Notes: generated by a model not told the origin, from the sequence alone. A stretch of DNA of 64,000 nt from Trogon surrucura (GCA_020746105.1 CM036639.1:2247501-2311500), one strand, 5' to 3'; positions 23,218 through 36,714 are shown, counted from the first letter of the stretch. A program made the numbers and translations.

Positions 23218-23270
23218 ATGTTTAGAGGTGTGTATATATATATGTGTATATAGAGATATATATATATAGC
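23218..23270. repeat. TA/TG-rich microsatellite
   Basis: Imperfect TATATA and GTGTATATA units cover about 50 bases in the spacer upstream of mir-196a. Confidence 0.8.
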
Positions 23271-25429
23271 AAAGTCAATTTCTTACCTTGTAAGCTGAGG
23301 GTTTGTCCTCAAGTGGATTAAATAACTAAACGGGATAGGCAAAAGAAATAATAAAGGCTGGAAAGACAATAGACAGAGATAGCCCCGGCCCGAAAGGGCG
23401 AGTTTAGGGGAGTTTAAAAGTTCACTGAAGAAACAAATCCTCCGAGTTCAAGAGATGCACGAAGGAGCCAGAAACTTGACTTAACTTAGCTCCATTTCAT
23501 TGGAAAAGCCTTTAAAAGACTGGATGGGACGGTATATAAATCTATTGTACCGGAAATACAATAAAACTTAGCCATGTTGTTGAACTTCAAACAGTTTACA
23601 CCAGGTCGGGCGGGTAGACAGGGCGGAATCCGAAAACAAACAAACAAACCCACAAAGAACAGCCACCCCCCGAAAAAACCAAATAGCCACTTGAAAGAGA
23701 ATAAAGGGGAGAGGGGAAGTCTTTTTCTTGGGGGGGATATTAAGAACCTGCGGGCTTGTTTGGGGTTTATTTTGTGCGAAGTTGGAGCTCTCTAAATGCA
23801 CAGATGAAGGAAAACAGGGTCTGACTCTGCATCTTTGGTGTAGGCTATAATTTGAAATCAATACAGATTTTTTTCCTGTTATTTCTCAATTAATCCTTTC
23901 TTTCTCTTCTTTTTGGTACACAAATACAGAGAGGTCCAAGTTTAAATCAAACCTGCGTGGGGAAAGAACTTAAAGCTTACTATAGAACTTCAATTATGTT
24001 TACACGTGAGGAACCTATAATATCATATACCTCTATAATAGCACATACATGGAATATGTGTTTGCTGGAACGCACACATAAGTTCTGCTATACTTACATA
24101 TACCACACCTATAATAGTTTTTAAATTTGACGAATATTTTCTATTTCCTACCAAGAGGGTTTTAAAACAAAAACAAACAAAAAAAAACCCCAAACAACCC
24201 ACAAACCTCTAGACCCACTGCTTTACTTTTTTTGCCAATGCAATTTGTAAAACAAAAGTCGTGGTCACACTTGAACCCGTGCTGCTAAAAGCTCTTTCTT
24301 TCAGACAAATCAGAAGGGAGGAATATATTTTAACAGAGCTTTCACTGCTCTAACTTGGAAATGAAGCATCCGTCCCCTCCTCGTCCCTAAATTGCGACTT
24401 GAAAACGTAAATAAAGCAAAGCTCTCAAGATAAGCATGAAAAACATGCATGTGCCATTTAATTTCACGATTAGGTTTAAAATAAATAACAGTAAGAGGGC
24501 TAAGAAGGAGAAAAGAAGAAAAAGAACCCCAAATCTAAGTAGGTGATGTATTAGGTTTAATTCTTGGGTTGGAATAACATTTTAAGGTAATGGGATTTTT
24601 TTTCCCCCATTCTGGCTACTGTGAAAGTTTTTAAAGACATTTTAAATTCAGACATCAAAGACAAGTTGAGCTCTTATACAATAAATGGGTGTCTTAGCTA
24701 TAAGATAACTTCGACTTGTCAGGGGAATAAGTGCTAAAATAACGAATAGGCTGAGATGGGAGGGATTTCAAGTGTTTGCATGAGCATATATCAGCGAATG
24801 TATATATGTGTACATATCCATTACACACACACACTTACATAATAGAAGAATCTATTACAGATCATCCAAAGGAAATGGCACTGAATCTCCAGATCTAGTT
24901 ATGGGTTTCTTTGTGACTTACTTAGATCTTTACAAAGCAGTATTTTTATTAAAATATGGTTATAGCAGCTGCTTTTCACAGTTCCCATTCATCAGCATTA
25001 GCCTTTGGGAGTACTTGGTGTCTGCTCCTCAGGAGTCATGCGGCTATTCCCAAGCAGAATACGTTACAAACGGGAGGTGCTTGTCTCATTTATAGGAAAA
25101 TGATTAAAAAGTTGGCCTTACACCCTCCCTCCTCCTTCCCTCCCCCTCCACATGGCTGCGCCTGGACGTGAGTGGGAAACAGCTCGACGTGGGCTCTTTC
25201 TCTCTTTCCTCCAGCTATCCATCAGGCCAATGAACATAACAGCAACACACACACAAAACTGCGCTGGGATATTTCTTAACCACTCATTGCAAAAAAAAAA
25301 AAAAAAAAGCAAACCAACTTTTTTTTTTTAACGTGAGTGCTTAAATCATTACAACTCCGGTATTAGTAAAAAAAAAAAAAAAAAAAAAAAATACCGCTTG
25401 CTCCTCTGCTGGTTGGGGCTGTATTTAAC

Positions 25430-26460
25430 CCTTCGTCGCCGGGAGGAGCGGGCTGGCAGCCCGTGGCCGAGCTGCTCGTCCCTGGCTCCCGGCGGCGGCG
25501 GAGCCCGTGGCCTCGGGGCGGCGCTCGCTGGCCGGGCTCAGCCGGGCCCCGCTCCGCAGAGCCCCCTGCCAGCTCTCCAGGGGCACCTTTTGTTTCTCTG
25601 CCAAGGAGAAGACAAACATTTTCACCCACTTCTTTTTTTTCCTTCTTTTTTTTTTTTTTTTTTCCCCTTGTCCTTTTTTTTTAAAGTGAAAATAGGGAAA
25701 AACAAAGAAAACGGAACTTTAAATAAAGATTAAATTAAAATTTCGGGTTTAAGGAAGGCCGCATTAAAACATGTATAAAAACACCTAAAAAACCCAACCA
25801 GCCAAACCACATTTCTATGAAGCTCCATAGGGTTCTTGGGATCCACGCAAAGAGTTTTGTTACACCAGTAATTCAGGGTGAGTGGAGGGGTCCGAGACAC
25901 ACGGGGTGCCCCGGCCCCAAGCGTGGGTGACCGGGGAAGACCCGAAGGCGACGGACAAGCAAAGAGGAGGACAGCGGTCCTCAGCCTGGGTGTCGAGGGG
26001 CAGAGGAACCCCGACCCAGGCTCTCCTGCCCCGACGTGAAGGGCAAGACCGCACCGCGGGTTGCCAAAAATACGGCCAAACCCCTGCCAGGGGCTGCGAT
26101 TCCTCTCGCCGGGGTCTGCGGGGAGAAGCAAAATCCCGGGGACGACATCGCCCCGGTTATTTGTTGCTGCGGAAAAAATCCAATCAACTGAAAAAAACCC
26201 AACCAAATCACCACCATCAAAACCAGACGGCCACCACCCAACACCAAAAAACACACAAGTTTTTTTCTCCGGGACAAGAGAGACATGAGTGGGGTGAAAC
26301 GGGAGCCCCTCGGCCCGGCCTTCTGCCCTCCCCGTCGGGGTTGGGCTGGAGGATTCGCTTTTCCATCTTCGGGTCCATCCCCCCCCCCCACCTCCGAAAT
26401 CACGGCGAGAGGCCGCCCACGCTCCTCCTGCCTTCAGGGAGAGTCGGAGCCCCTGATTAT
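25430..26460. promoter_or_regulatory. CpG-rich cluster 3-4 kb upstream of mir-196a
   Basis: Two CpG-dense blocks (25,430-25,570 and 25,880-26,460) lie on the 5' side of mir-196a with respect to its transcription. They could mark a distal promoter of the miRNA primary transcript or another non-coding RNA. An 810-base minus-strand open frame (25,730-26,539) crosses the block but shows no recognisable domain and has a heavily biased composition. Confidence 0.35.
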
Positions 26461-29103
26461 ATAGACTAAAACCGCAATTAGACCGAATCATTAGTCTCGG
26501 GCAGGGAAACCCAAGAATGATCCATTCAAGTCCCCGCAATGCCTCGTCCTCTCCTCACCCACACCGCGAGGAATTAAGGGAGAGCAAACTCTGCAAAGAC
26601 ACGGGCTCAAAAGCACAAGCCAGGTAAAAAAAAAAGAATTAAAAATGAAATGTTCCCTTCGCTGCTCCAATGAATTCGGAAACTCCAATTACTAGAAAAA
26701 CTCCCATTAATAGGGAGGAAAAAGCGGTGGGAGCTCCCGAACACCCACCTCGTAATAAATCCCTCTTTCTTTGCAGTGCAAACTGGGAACCTAGAAGATG
26801 CAGAGAAGCAGAACAAAAAGACATCTCGGCAGCGAGCATCTTCCCCCAACAGAAGAATTTAATTTGGGGTGTCCAAGGATGCTGAAGGTGCCCGCAAAGG
26901 GCTCTCTCTTAGCCCCAGCCCGGCCCAGCCGCGGGATGCCGGACCCACTAAACCCGAAGGACGAGGGAGAGCTGCTTCGCTTGGAAAAAGAAAAATTAAT
27001 TAGTCTTCACACATGCAAAGTTTCTGAGTTAGTCAAACGAAGTTTCCTTTAAATACTGATAGAGGCTTTGGGCGGAGGGGTTAAGGGCTCAGCTTTAGAA
27101 AGTAAATTTTACAGGTGCAAAAGACTCAGGAACTTCACGTTGGCTCTCATAAAATAAAATAAATTAGCAGACAAGACGATGATCAGACAAGAAATCGATC
27201 GGTCAAGCGCATTTAACTTTTCTGGATTAAACCTCTCTCTTTGCCAACATTATTACAGATCCAACAACGCGTGCGAGAACTTCTTTTGCCCCGTATATTG
27301 GCATGCCAGCCAAATAGTTCTAAAATCTTCGTTTTAATAATTTTCAGTAGAGTTTTTGGTTCTTCATAGGAATTCTTTCCGTTGCTGTATTTCGGAGTAT
27401 TTTGAATTACACTTAAGTCTTTGCAAGAGTTCTTCGTTGAAAAAAAAAAAAAAAAGTGCAATATTGATAAAAATTGTCTGGAAATGAGCAAGAGAAATAT
27501 ATTCAACACCGGGCGGTCCCTTAAACAAAATACTCCATTTGTTGGAAAATTCAGTTCAGACTGGCTCCTTCAATTATTTACATCAGCCTTCTGGCCCGCA
27601 GACTTTAGTAGGTTTCTTCTCTGGTTTTCAACATTGTTATTATAAATCCACAAAGCAAGGGAGGGACAGGAAATTAAATTGAAAAGTACCTCTTTACGGC
27701 ACAACAGCTTTCCTAGCTCTGCCTCGCTGCGGACGGACGCAAGTTTATGCAGACGGAGAGAAACACTTGGTGACCTGAAAAGGCTGAGTCCCCCTCAGCG
27801 AATGGACTTGGCAATCCTGTCGAAATGACCTTTTAGTCTCAAGTCTAGCAAGCAGCCTTCCTTCCCAGCCCACCGATCTCTGAGAGCCAGCAGAGAGAGG
27901 AAAAAAAACGAGGAGAAAGGAAAATCGTGCAAGTGGAAGAGCCACAGGGATAGAAAGCGTGGGTTTGATTTTTAAAAATTTTGTTGTTGTTTAACCTGGG
28001 AGAGGCTGAAATGGAGGGGATTTATTCCAGAAGGTTTTTTCAGCCTTTGAGCCAAGCAGGATTTCTCTGCGGTGAGCTGGAGTTGCGAAGCGGCCGACTC
28101 TAATCACCGGGTCCATGGCGCAGGTTAGTGGTTTTAGCCAAAGGGATAAATAAATGAGTGATGCTAATGATAAAGCCTCGGATCAAGGATTAGAAAAAAA
28201 AATTAGTCAAAATTCCCAGCAGACAAATAGGCGGGTGGAGAGGGGCGACACAAGCAGCGCGGCTTTGCCACCAATCTCTTCTTTGAAAGAGATCGAGAGA
28301 GTTTTTTTAGAAGACGCAGCCTGAAATTATCGTGAGGAAAAAAGAAAAAAAAAACAGGAAAAAAAAAAAGGGAAGGTAAGAAAGAGCCCGTTGCTCCGAG
28401 TGCAGGGAGCCGGCCGGGGCTTATCTACCCAAACATTTGCAGCTGATGATGAGGAGAAAGTATCTTCGAGAAGCTACATGTGGGAAATTATAGAAGACCA
28501 ACACGTTACAAAAACCGCCTCCCTCTCCAGCCTCCCGGCGAGGCCGAATCCAGCACTCACTTACCTGTCCGTGTCTTTCTTCTCTGTCCTTTTTTTTTTT
28601 TTTTTTTTTTTTTTAAGCCAATGCTTCCCCTCCCCCTTAAAAATACCAGGGAAATAAATAATAATTGCAGTCCCTCTCCTTCGCAGAGACATCCTCACCC
28701 CACTTGTTACAGCCGAGTAAACCTTCCCAAACTCCGGTTGATTTTACTCTATTTTTTAAGTTGGTTTGGTTTGTTTTATTTATCCTAGGGACTCTTTCTA
28801 TTTGAACGTTAGTCTGGTTTGAGAGCCAAGGCGCTGTAAATTAATTTTTAACCAAAGGGCCATTGTGTTAGCAAAGGAAAAAAAAAAAAACCACCCTTCC
28901 CTCCCCCTGTCTAGACAAAATCACTGTTTTGACGGCAAACTGCAGGCTCTCCCCGCTCCTCCCTAATTCCTCCTTGTTTGCCGCCTTACTGCTAGAAAGC
29001 AGAGGAAAGGAGCTTAATTTTTATTGATTTGTTTTACCCACCTTCGGCTTCTCGTGCAGTTTTAGCATCTCTAGACCTGTCTAAAGATGGTGCTCCCTGC
29101 CGG

Positions 29104-29107
29104 AAAA

Positions 29108-29145
<38 letters not shown>

Positions 29146-29151
29146 AAAAAA
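29104..29151. repeat. interrupted poly(A) tract
   Basis: About 48 bases of A are broken by only two or three G residues. There is no attached retroelement body, so it looks like an expanded homopolymer rather than a retroposon tail. Confidence 0.85.
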
Positions 29152-32100
29152 GACTTTGTCTTCTCTTTTACTTCCCCCCTGTCCATAAGCAGGTTCCTGC
29201 ACAACGGACACCCCAAAAATCCCTCTCGGCGGTGTGTGCCCCAGCCGGTCGCAGCTCCCTTCCCGGGGGAAGGCGGCTGCAGGCGGGGTGGGGAGACTCG
29301 GGAAGTCCCCGAAAATCGGCGGGGTCCGTCAGAAAAGCGGGGAACCGCTCTCCGGCATGACCCCCAGAACCTGGGGGTGTGGCAGAGAGGTTCCAGCCTC
29401 GCTTCCCAGGTAAAAGCGTCCTCCTCTGTGCCATGGGGAGGGGAGGCGGGGGCTGGGCAGGGCTCTTTAGGGCTGCCCGGGGTAGGGGGGACAACCCGGA
29501 CAGGGTGTGTGGGGGGCGGCAGCAGGACTCGCAGCCCTGAGCACTCATTCCCATCCCCAAAGGAGGTTGGGGGGGGGGAAGCCCTCTCCCCCCCCGACTT
29601 TGCAATAAGGGCGAGCGATAAGGAGTGAGTGGCCGCCCCGTCGCTGCCAGGGAAGAAGCCGGCCGGGGCTTTGCAAAAAATATTTTGGGGAGTAATGGCG
29701 GGGGGGAGGCCAAGTCTCTGATTGACTTATCTGTTAGAAAATCGCGTCTGCCGGCGAGCTCACCAATCCGGGGCGGCCGAGGCTGCCGAGACCATCCCCT
29801 GCTGTCACTTTTAATGGGGAACTTCATTGCTTTGCGGGGAGGGGAGGGAGGGAATGAATGTATTTTTTAGTATAAAGACCTGCAGCTACCGCCGGCTTTC
29901 CCCTTGCCCCTCCCCGCTCGCTCGGCTCCCGAGCACTTTGCTCATACCTCTATTTCCAGCCTCCCCATTTTTGGACTGGGGGTTATTTCGGGAAAGTCCT
30001 TTGCAGAGGTGGAGGGGGAGCCAGTGGCTGTGCCAAAACATGAAAGCCCGTCCCCAAAAATAAAAAATAGAAAGGAGAAAGAGCCTTGCAGAGAGCTGAT
30101 GTCCATCTCCCCCCCACTAAGCCTGGCGTTTGTAAGCCGGGCTGGAAGACTTTGCTTCTTTGCAGGGCACCTGGCCTGCAGGTTACACACAGCTGCGTGC
30201 AGAGAGGGGCAAATAGTGCATATAATATTAAATATTAGACCTTAAATAGTATATATTACACATTAAATGCACAGGGAGTCGGGGGGCAATAGGCAGAGCA
30301 GCCTCCCCACGTGCATGTACGCTCCATGCTCCGACTTAACCAATTTATTTCTCCTACCCTCTCCCGCAGGAATTCAAGTTCTTGGGCGATGAAGGGATTG
30401 AGACCCTTCTCCTGTGCTGGCAAAGCCAGGGCTTGGGGTGAGGGGGGTGTCCTCCCCAGTTTGAGGGTTGCGTGGGGGCATGGCCAGCACAGGCGAAAGC
30501 TGAGTTTCCCAGGAGGACGGCCCCGAGCCCGCTTGCTCTCTCTTCAGAAAGGATTTATACGCAGGATTAAATGCCCGGCCGCATAGGACAATTTAACAAC
30601 CAGCGTGAATAAATTCTGACTCCGTCTTTAAGAAAAAATGATGGTTTGTGGCAGAATCCTCTGCAGGGCTATCATTCCAAAGAAGAAAAGAAGCCAAACC
30701 TCAGCAGCACCGGTGGGTTTCCGAGAGCTGGAGACGCCGTTTCCAAAAACGGCTCGGCCTGAGAGCATGGAGAAAAGGGGAAATTTGGTTCTTCGGTAGA
30801 ATCTATCCTTTTTTTCTTTCTTTTTTTTTTTTTTTTTTTTTTCACTTGTAGTACACTTTCCCTTCTGAAAATGAGCCTTCGGGTACGGAGTGTTATTGGA
30901 AACCTATTAAAGCTTAGGAGGTAATCTGCAATTGCATCTGCTGCTATATTCGCGACATTCTCAAAAATATAAACCCATGCCGATTTAAATAGCTAATAAT
31001 GGGAAGTTGTTTTTTTTTTTTGTGGGGGGGGGGGGAATGAATGGGATTTTACAGATTTTTAAAACCGTAGGTATAACTCAAAGCTTTATATTAAAAAAAA
31101 ATAATTAAAAAAAACCCCAAACCAAGCCCTATCAAACCTCTGCTATAAAACCACGCAGGGAGGAAGAGGGGGGACATTTCCGACAATTCTGAGCCCCGGC
31201 GGGGCTATTTTCCCCCTTTCCAGCCGCCTCCAGCCCCGACAGCATCCCTCCCCCGGACGGGACAGACCTGAGGCAGCAGGCAGGACCCGCTCCCTGCACA
31301 CTTCCATGAGCTGTGAATTTGGGGTGCTTTCCCCCATTTCTTCTCCTCTGAACCTCCCATCTCCTATTCCAACCGTTTCCCCACTTGCTCTCACAACGGG
31401 CCTTTGCACAATGCCCTTAGTAAAAAAAAAAAAAACATAAAGAAAATTCTCCTCCAGGGTCTGATTCTTCGCTCCGGTCCCTCGGAGGGGACTTTTCCCT
31501 TCAGCCTCGCCCCCTCCTCTTTCCCTAGGGCCAAAGTCCAGACCCACTTTGCACGTTGATCCTGTGTCCAAACGGTCACCCATGGGTGCTTCCAGAGAGC
31601 CGGAGGGGCAAAGCCAGCGTGTCCCCGAGGGGAACCGGCCTTGACCGCCCCCGCCGATCGCCCGGCCCGCTCCGCGCCACTTACTCCCTTGTCGGTACCG
31701 TCTCCCCATCACCGGCAGCTGTCGGGTAATCGAGGGACGGGAATGATAAAGGGCAACGAGACTTTTAAAGGAAAAGTCCGGAATTGAGGTTTCAGGGTGT
31801 CTCGGCTAAAAGATTATTTTTTTATTTTTTTTTTAGTTAAAATCTATTTGTCAGGAAAGCACTAAGGAAAAAAGCATCTGGGTCCCGCGGGCTGCGCTCC
31901 TCGGAGGGAAAAGGGCAAGGGATGTGATCAGCCGTCGGAAAGGTCTCTCGGCCCTCTCGAGAGCTTTTCTTCTGGGAATACTAGAAGGATGACAAATGGA
32001 CCTCGGCAGACAGAGCTGGAGAGGGCTCAGGGCGTTATCACCGCCCGGGGGGAAGCCGCTGAAGGGCCCGAACTGAATACGCGCCGTTAAGGCGGGCGGG

Positions 32101-34231
32101 GTCTGGATTTTGCTCCCTTTTACTCGGGGGCAAATCCTGATAATCGCTCCTCCACTTGATTTCAGCCCAGGGCTCCGTCCCTTCCTCACCCCCGATGGCC
32201 TTTACTAAAATTTCCTTCGTTTTCGGGTTTTACTGCTGAACTCCCCCGGGTACGATCGTGCGGGGCTTCGGGCCGGCGGGTGCCGAGGGCGGGGGGATAC
32301 GCAGTGAGTTTCTCCACATGATGCAAATCACACGAAAAACAGCCCTAAACTGCTGCTTCCCCAAATTTGCCACCGGTACTGCAGGAGACCGGCCGCTGGC
32401 CGAGCATCCCGGGCCGGTGGAGCTGGGGACACCCCCAGCAACAGCCCCTGTGCCCCCGGTTCATAAAGAAACCTTCCTTGTAAAAGTCACTTTACATCTC
32501 CCGAGCCTGAAAACTACCACCAGGTAACAACTTTTTTTACGACCCAGCTCCCAGGACACGGTTTCCTTTTATTCCTGAACTCTCCATCCCTTCCTTTCCT
32601 GGCTGCATTTCCCAGTGAGAGATCCCTCCGGGTTTAGCATGAATTTAAACACTCAAACCTTGCAATGAGAGCTGATTCACGACCTGGCCTTAAACCGCAG
32701 GATTTTCAGACCATCTGGAGTTGAACTCCGATTCCAGCCGGAGGGGATTTTCAGATTTTAAAAGTTCTTGGGATCCCCATGATGGTGGAGAGAGCCTCTC
32801 TGTCAGCAGCAGCTCTGGTCTCTGCAGGAAGGTGCTGAGACTGGTTTGTCCCAAGGATTTCCTGGCCCTGGGACATCCCAAGAACCACTCTGCTCCAAAG
32901 TGTAGGCCCAGCCATGGAAGCAAAAAAATTCCCAACTCAAGCCCAGCTTGAAGCAGCTGCGGAAGCTCCTCGGATGTGTTGTTTTCCTTCTAATCAGTTG
33001 TGCATTTTGGAGTTTGAAGCAGGAGCTTGATGGGGAGAGAAAGAGGTGGAAGAAGGGGAAATTCAGTCAGGAAAAAAAGCACAAGAGCAAATCCATGGGT
33101 TAAATTCCCTTGAAAGTGGATAGATGTGAGCCCTCCTCTTCCCCGTCACTCCCTCGGCCCTTGTCCGGGACCTTCGCCTCTTGGGTTTATGGTTCTTCTC
33201 TGTGTAGTGTCAGCATTTCACACCCTTGATGACACAGCCTCTCTTTTTCCAGTCCTTCTGAAGGTTTGGGTCTCGAATACCGCTAAAAAAAAAAAACCAC
33301 AAAAAACAAGAGACTTCTCTAGCTCTGCGATAATTCCTAGTTCCTGGGATGTGCTGTGGATCTACCCACTAGTCCATCAGTTATTCTTGAGGTAAAGAAG
33401 TAAAATTAAACAGCTCCAAAATCAAAGGGTAAGTCACAAGAGCAAAATTACTGTGGTTCCCAGCAGCAGAGCTCGGCATCCCTCCCCTCGGACAGAGCAA
33501 AAGCAAGTTATGGCACCATCCTGAAACTATTTAGTTTGCATCCATGGGAGATGGGGGCCTTTTAAGGTCTCTTCTCCCTACCCCACCCCCAGAGCCACTA
33601 CCCCTCATATATTATTTTTACTAATGTAGTGGGATTTTTTTTTCCTTTCTGGGAGGAGGAGGGATTTGTATAGCCAGATCTGAGGAATTTGAAGGGAGAG
33701 AGAGAGATCCCCCTGTTGACTAGAGAGATGTTGTTCTTGGGATTAGAGATGTCTGACCTTGAAGGTCGCAGGTCACGGTCTTGAATAAGGAGCAGGAGTG
33801 CGAGGTTGGGATTGAAACTTGAGGTGTGTCTGCTGGAGATCACAGGGGAAAGTCTTCCAAACAAAGAGGAATGCCTCGGTCAGGGTGAGAAAGGACAACT
33901 TCCCCAAGAATTATGGACTTCTTCTGGATGGTCACATACCTGCAGACCCCCCCAAAGGATCGACCGAGGCTGAGGGAGGGGAGAAAGGAGGGGAGAAAGG
34001 AGGGGCAGAATGGCTGGAGCCAGAAGGCCCCATTATTTATTACTATTTGCATTCTGGGCAGGCCCAGAGGCCCTGATGCCGGTGGTTTTATGGAGATAGG
34101 TGCTGTGGAAAGTGATGGAAAAAGCATCCCACTCTTAGGGCACAGATGGCTGCCCAGCAGCATCTCTGAAAGAATTGAAGAAAGGAAGAGATTCCCCCAC
34201 AGGGAGGGAAGCGACACAGAAGCACAGCAAG

Positions 34232-34345
34232 TCTCGAATCCGTGTCCAACACAACAACTATGGAAGTCTTCCCTCTGTGAGATCCTGTAGAGCTCTGGGC
34301 AGCTGCTCACAGATGCATGCCTCAGTTTCCCCGCAGCAATACCAA
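34232..34345. repeat. possible decayed MIR-like amniote repeat
   Basis: Strings such as TCGAATCCGTGTCC, CTCTGGGCAGCTGCTCACA and CTCAGTTTCCCC occur in the order seen in ancient tRNA-derived or MIR-type elements. The match is from memory of typical element wording and is weak. Confidence 0.3.
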
Positions 34346-34780
34346 CTGGAGAAGCAAAGAGCACTTCAAACCATCTTTCAGAGCAGCAAGGGTAGAACAG
34401 ACTGCAGAAACCTTATTTCTCTGCTGGGATCTTCATCCAAGCAAGGAAAGTAACATCTTAGTGGTGCAGACCCACTGCCTTGTGTCCACGGGCCTCAGAG
34501 ATGGAGGTTTGTCCATGTCTGCTTCTGGGTACCTGTGCACAGGCTGTACCCCTGCTCTGTCCAGAGGGTGAGGTTACGTGGGTGCTGTGAGCTGGATCAC
34601 ATCACGATCCTGCTGAAGTCCCCAGCTGAAGGCCTGCACATCCCACCAAAGCCAGGCAGCACCACAGGCACCATGCATCGCCGGTAACAGATCCCTTTGG
34701 CTACTCAACACAGCACTAAAGTCCACATTCAAATATATACAGGTCAGGCCCCTGGGCCAAGAGGAATGAAGCACACAAGG

Positions 34781-34820
34781 AAGTGTTTGAAGATCCAGGA
34801 AAGTATTTGAAGATCCAGGA
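34781..34820. repeat. 20-base tandem duplication
   Basis: Two adjacent 20-base copies, AAGTGTTTGAAGATCCAGGA and AAGTATTTGAAGATCCAGGA, differ at a single position, so the duplication is recent. Confidence 0.9.
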
Positions 34821-35099
34821 CCTTCAACATACCCTCAGCACACCTCCTTGAAGCCCCAACTTTTGAGCAAACTCAGCTCCAGCCCTTCTGTCGATGTCAA
34901 TATGGTCTAAATGACCTCAAGGAAAAAAAACTTTGACTCTATTTTAACATATTTTTTTTGAGGACAGCAGCGAGGACCTTATCGTACCACGCGTGGAAAG
35001 ATCTGCAGAAAAATGCACAGGGCAGGTCTTGCTGAGATCCTTGACCCCATCCTTAAGGTCTTTTCCTTCCCGTTTTCTGGTTTGGTGGTGGGGAAAGGA

Positions 35100-35112
35100 A
35101 GGTCAAGGGTCA
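35100..35112 (+). promoter_or_regulatory. DR1 nuclear-receptor type element
   Basis: AGGTCAAGGGTCA is a clean direct repeat with one-base spacing, the form bound by RXR heterodimers, HNF4 or COUP-TF. Binding here is not shown. Confidence 0.3.
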
Positions 35113-35152
35113 GGGTGAGAGCAGCCCCCTGCCCCTGGGAGAAGCCCTGAGC

Positions 35153-35168
35153 GACGCTAGAGGGAGCC
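35153..35168 (+). promoter_or_regulatory. candidate CTCF site, plus orientation
   Basis: ACGCTAGAGGGAGC resembles the CTCF core variant CCGCTAGAGGGCGC with two differences. It lies 40 bases from the DR1 element, in otherwise CpG-poor DNA. Motif evidence only. Confidence 0.3.
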
Positions 35169-35283
35169 CCGGGCTCAATTAATTAACAAGCAGGAATTAA
35201 CCGAGTGGGGGGAAAACCACATAGGAACTGTGGGAAAAAGAAAGAATTGATTTACGTGTGCTATTACTGACATTTCAAGCTGC

Positions 35284-35329
35284 ATATATATATATATGCC
35301 TATATATATGTATATACATATATATATAA
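35284..35329. repeat. TA-rich microsatellite
   Basis: Imperfect TATATA units with TGCC and TGTATATAC interruptions cover about 46 bases. Confidence 0.85.
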
Positions 35330-36714
35330 AACCCCTACGTGCATTGCAGAGAGATGACACTAACCTGAAATGCAGCAAAGGAAACAGCTTTGTGTGTTTG
35401 TGGTCTGATTCTGGGCTCTAATTGATTTAAACGGCTGTCAGACCGACTTTCCCCTCTGCCTAGGTATTTATTCTTCACTTTGAAGCATTTGAGGGAAAGC
35501 AGAAGGCATCAATCTGTCTCCAAAATGCCTTTTTTATATATCTCGGTATTGATTTTTGAAGTAGCTCTAGAGGAAAGGGAAATGTAAGGATTTCATCGTT
35601 ATTCAGCCCGATCCAGCCGTAAGCTCACCCCCAGGGAGGCCAGAGCAAAGCTGCTCTGGGGAGGTCCTCAAACCTTGTCTGGAGCCTCTTGAATGCAGAG
35701 GGACTGCAGCCAAGAGGCCACAGGCAAGGGGCACGGAAGCCAGGGGCACCCTTGGGTATAGTCTGAGAGGCTGCAGCAGGGTCTCCTGTTTTGGGTTTTT
35801 TTTGGGGAGATGTTTTTTACTCTTTTGTTTGGGGAGGGGGTGGTGTTTGTAGGTTGCTGCACGCAGAAGGATCTGCAGATCCACCTTGAGCCCCGGCCTC
35901 AGTTTCCCCTTCACCTTTCTCCTTCTGCAGCCTTTCCTGCATGGTGCAGAGCTCTGCTGCAGGTCCAAAGGCTGCTGAAGGTGACGAGGGGTTTTCAGGG
36001 GTCGTAGCAGTCTTAAGCAGAGCTCCTGTGGGTGGGGAAGGCAGCCCCGGAAGAGCTCAGCAGAAATGAGGTAATAAAAACTGCTATTGGACTTATTTAT
36101 TGTCATTTTAATCTTATTAGCATCCCATTCAGTGGCTCTTTGGAGAATAAAACACCGATATTGTGTATTTATCTTGATAGAAACCAACCAACCTTAGTAA
36201 AAATGAATTGCTTGATGAAGAAAAAAAGGGGAATCAAAGCTTTCTGAAGTTTTATACTGTCTTTTTTAATTAACTACTTTAATATTGCTCAAGTCTGTAG
36301 GAGGGGGGAGACTAGAAAGTAGCAGAGATTATGTAAAGGGTTTACTGTATCCCATGTCCTAGGTGTAAATAATGCTCCTGTTAATTTAAAACCAAGGCTG
36401 GCTGTCTTTACGACTTCACTGCACTCCCATTAGCTCTATCTTTATACAGTGTCATGGGTGCAAACAGATTGGGTTGAAAACTTCCCCCAGAGCCACTTTA
36501 AAGTGGCTTCTAATCTTTCCCTTTAGTGGTGTTAATTCAACTTCACAAGAGTGTTTGAAGCACCATTAGGCAGAGAAATGGACCTTCTCTCCTGCTGGTG
36601 CCCTTATCCAAATAGCAACGTTAAAAAAAAATAAAAAATCTGTTTCATATCAGGCCAAGTCTCTGGGGCTCCGAGAGCAGCTGAAGGAGATGTGGGCTTC
36701 CTTTTTTTTTTTTT

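Larger units (their letters stand above)
22255..32900. other. spacer upstream of mir-196a, CpG-retaining, non-coding
   Basis: No gene is recognised. AT-rich stretches alternate with CpG-rich clusters (25,430-25,570; 25,880-26,460; 29,190-29,800; 31,140-32,480). Homopolymer runs are frequent, including near 25,290, 25,370, 28,590 and 30,820. The longest open frames coincide with the CpG clusters and overlap on opposite strands, as expected of chance frames in GC-rich DNA. Confidence 0.7.

Noticed and set aside
29028-29827. Overlapping plus- and minus-strand frames of about 200 codons
   Set aside because: GC-rich sequence gives chance frames on both strands; no domain, no splice structure, and poly-Lys at one end from the A tract.
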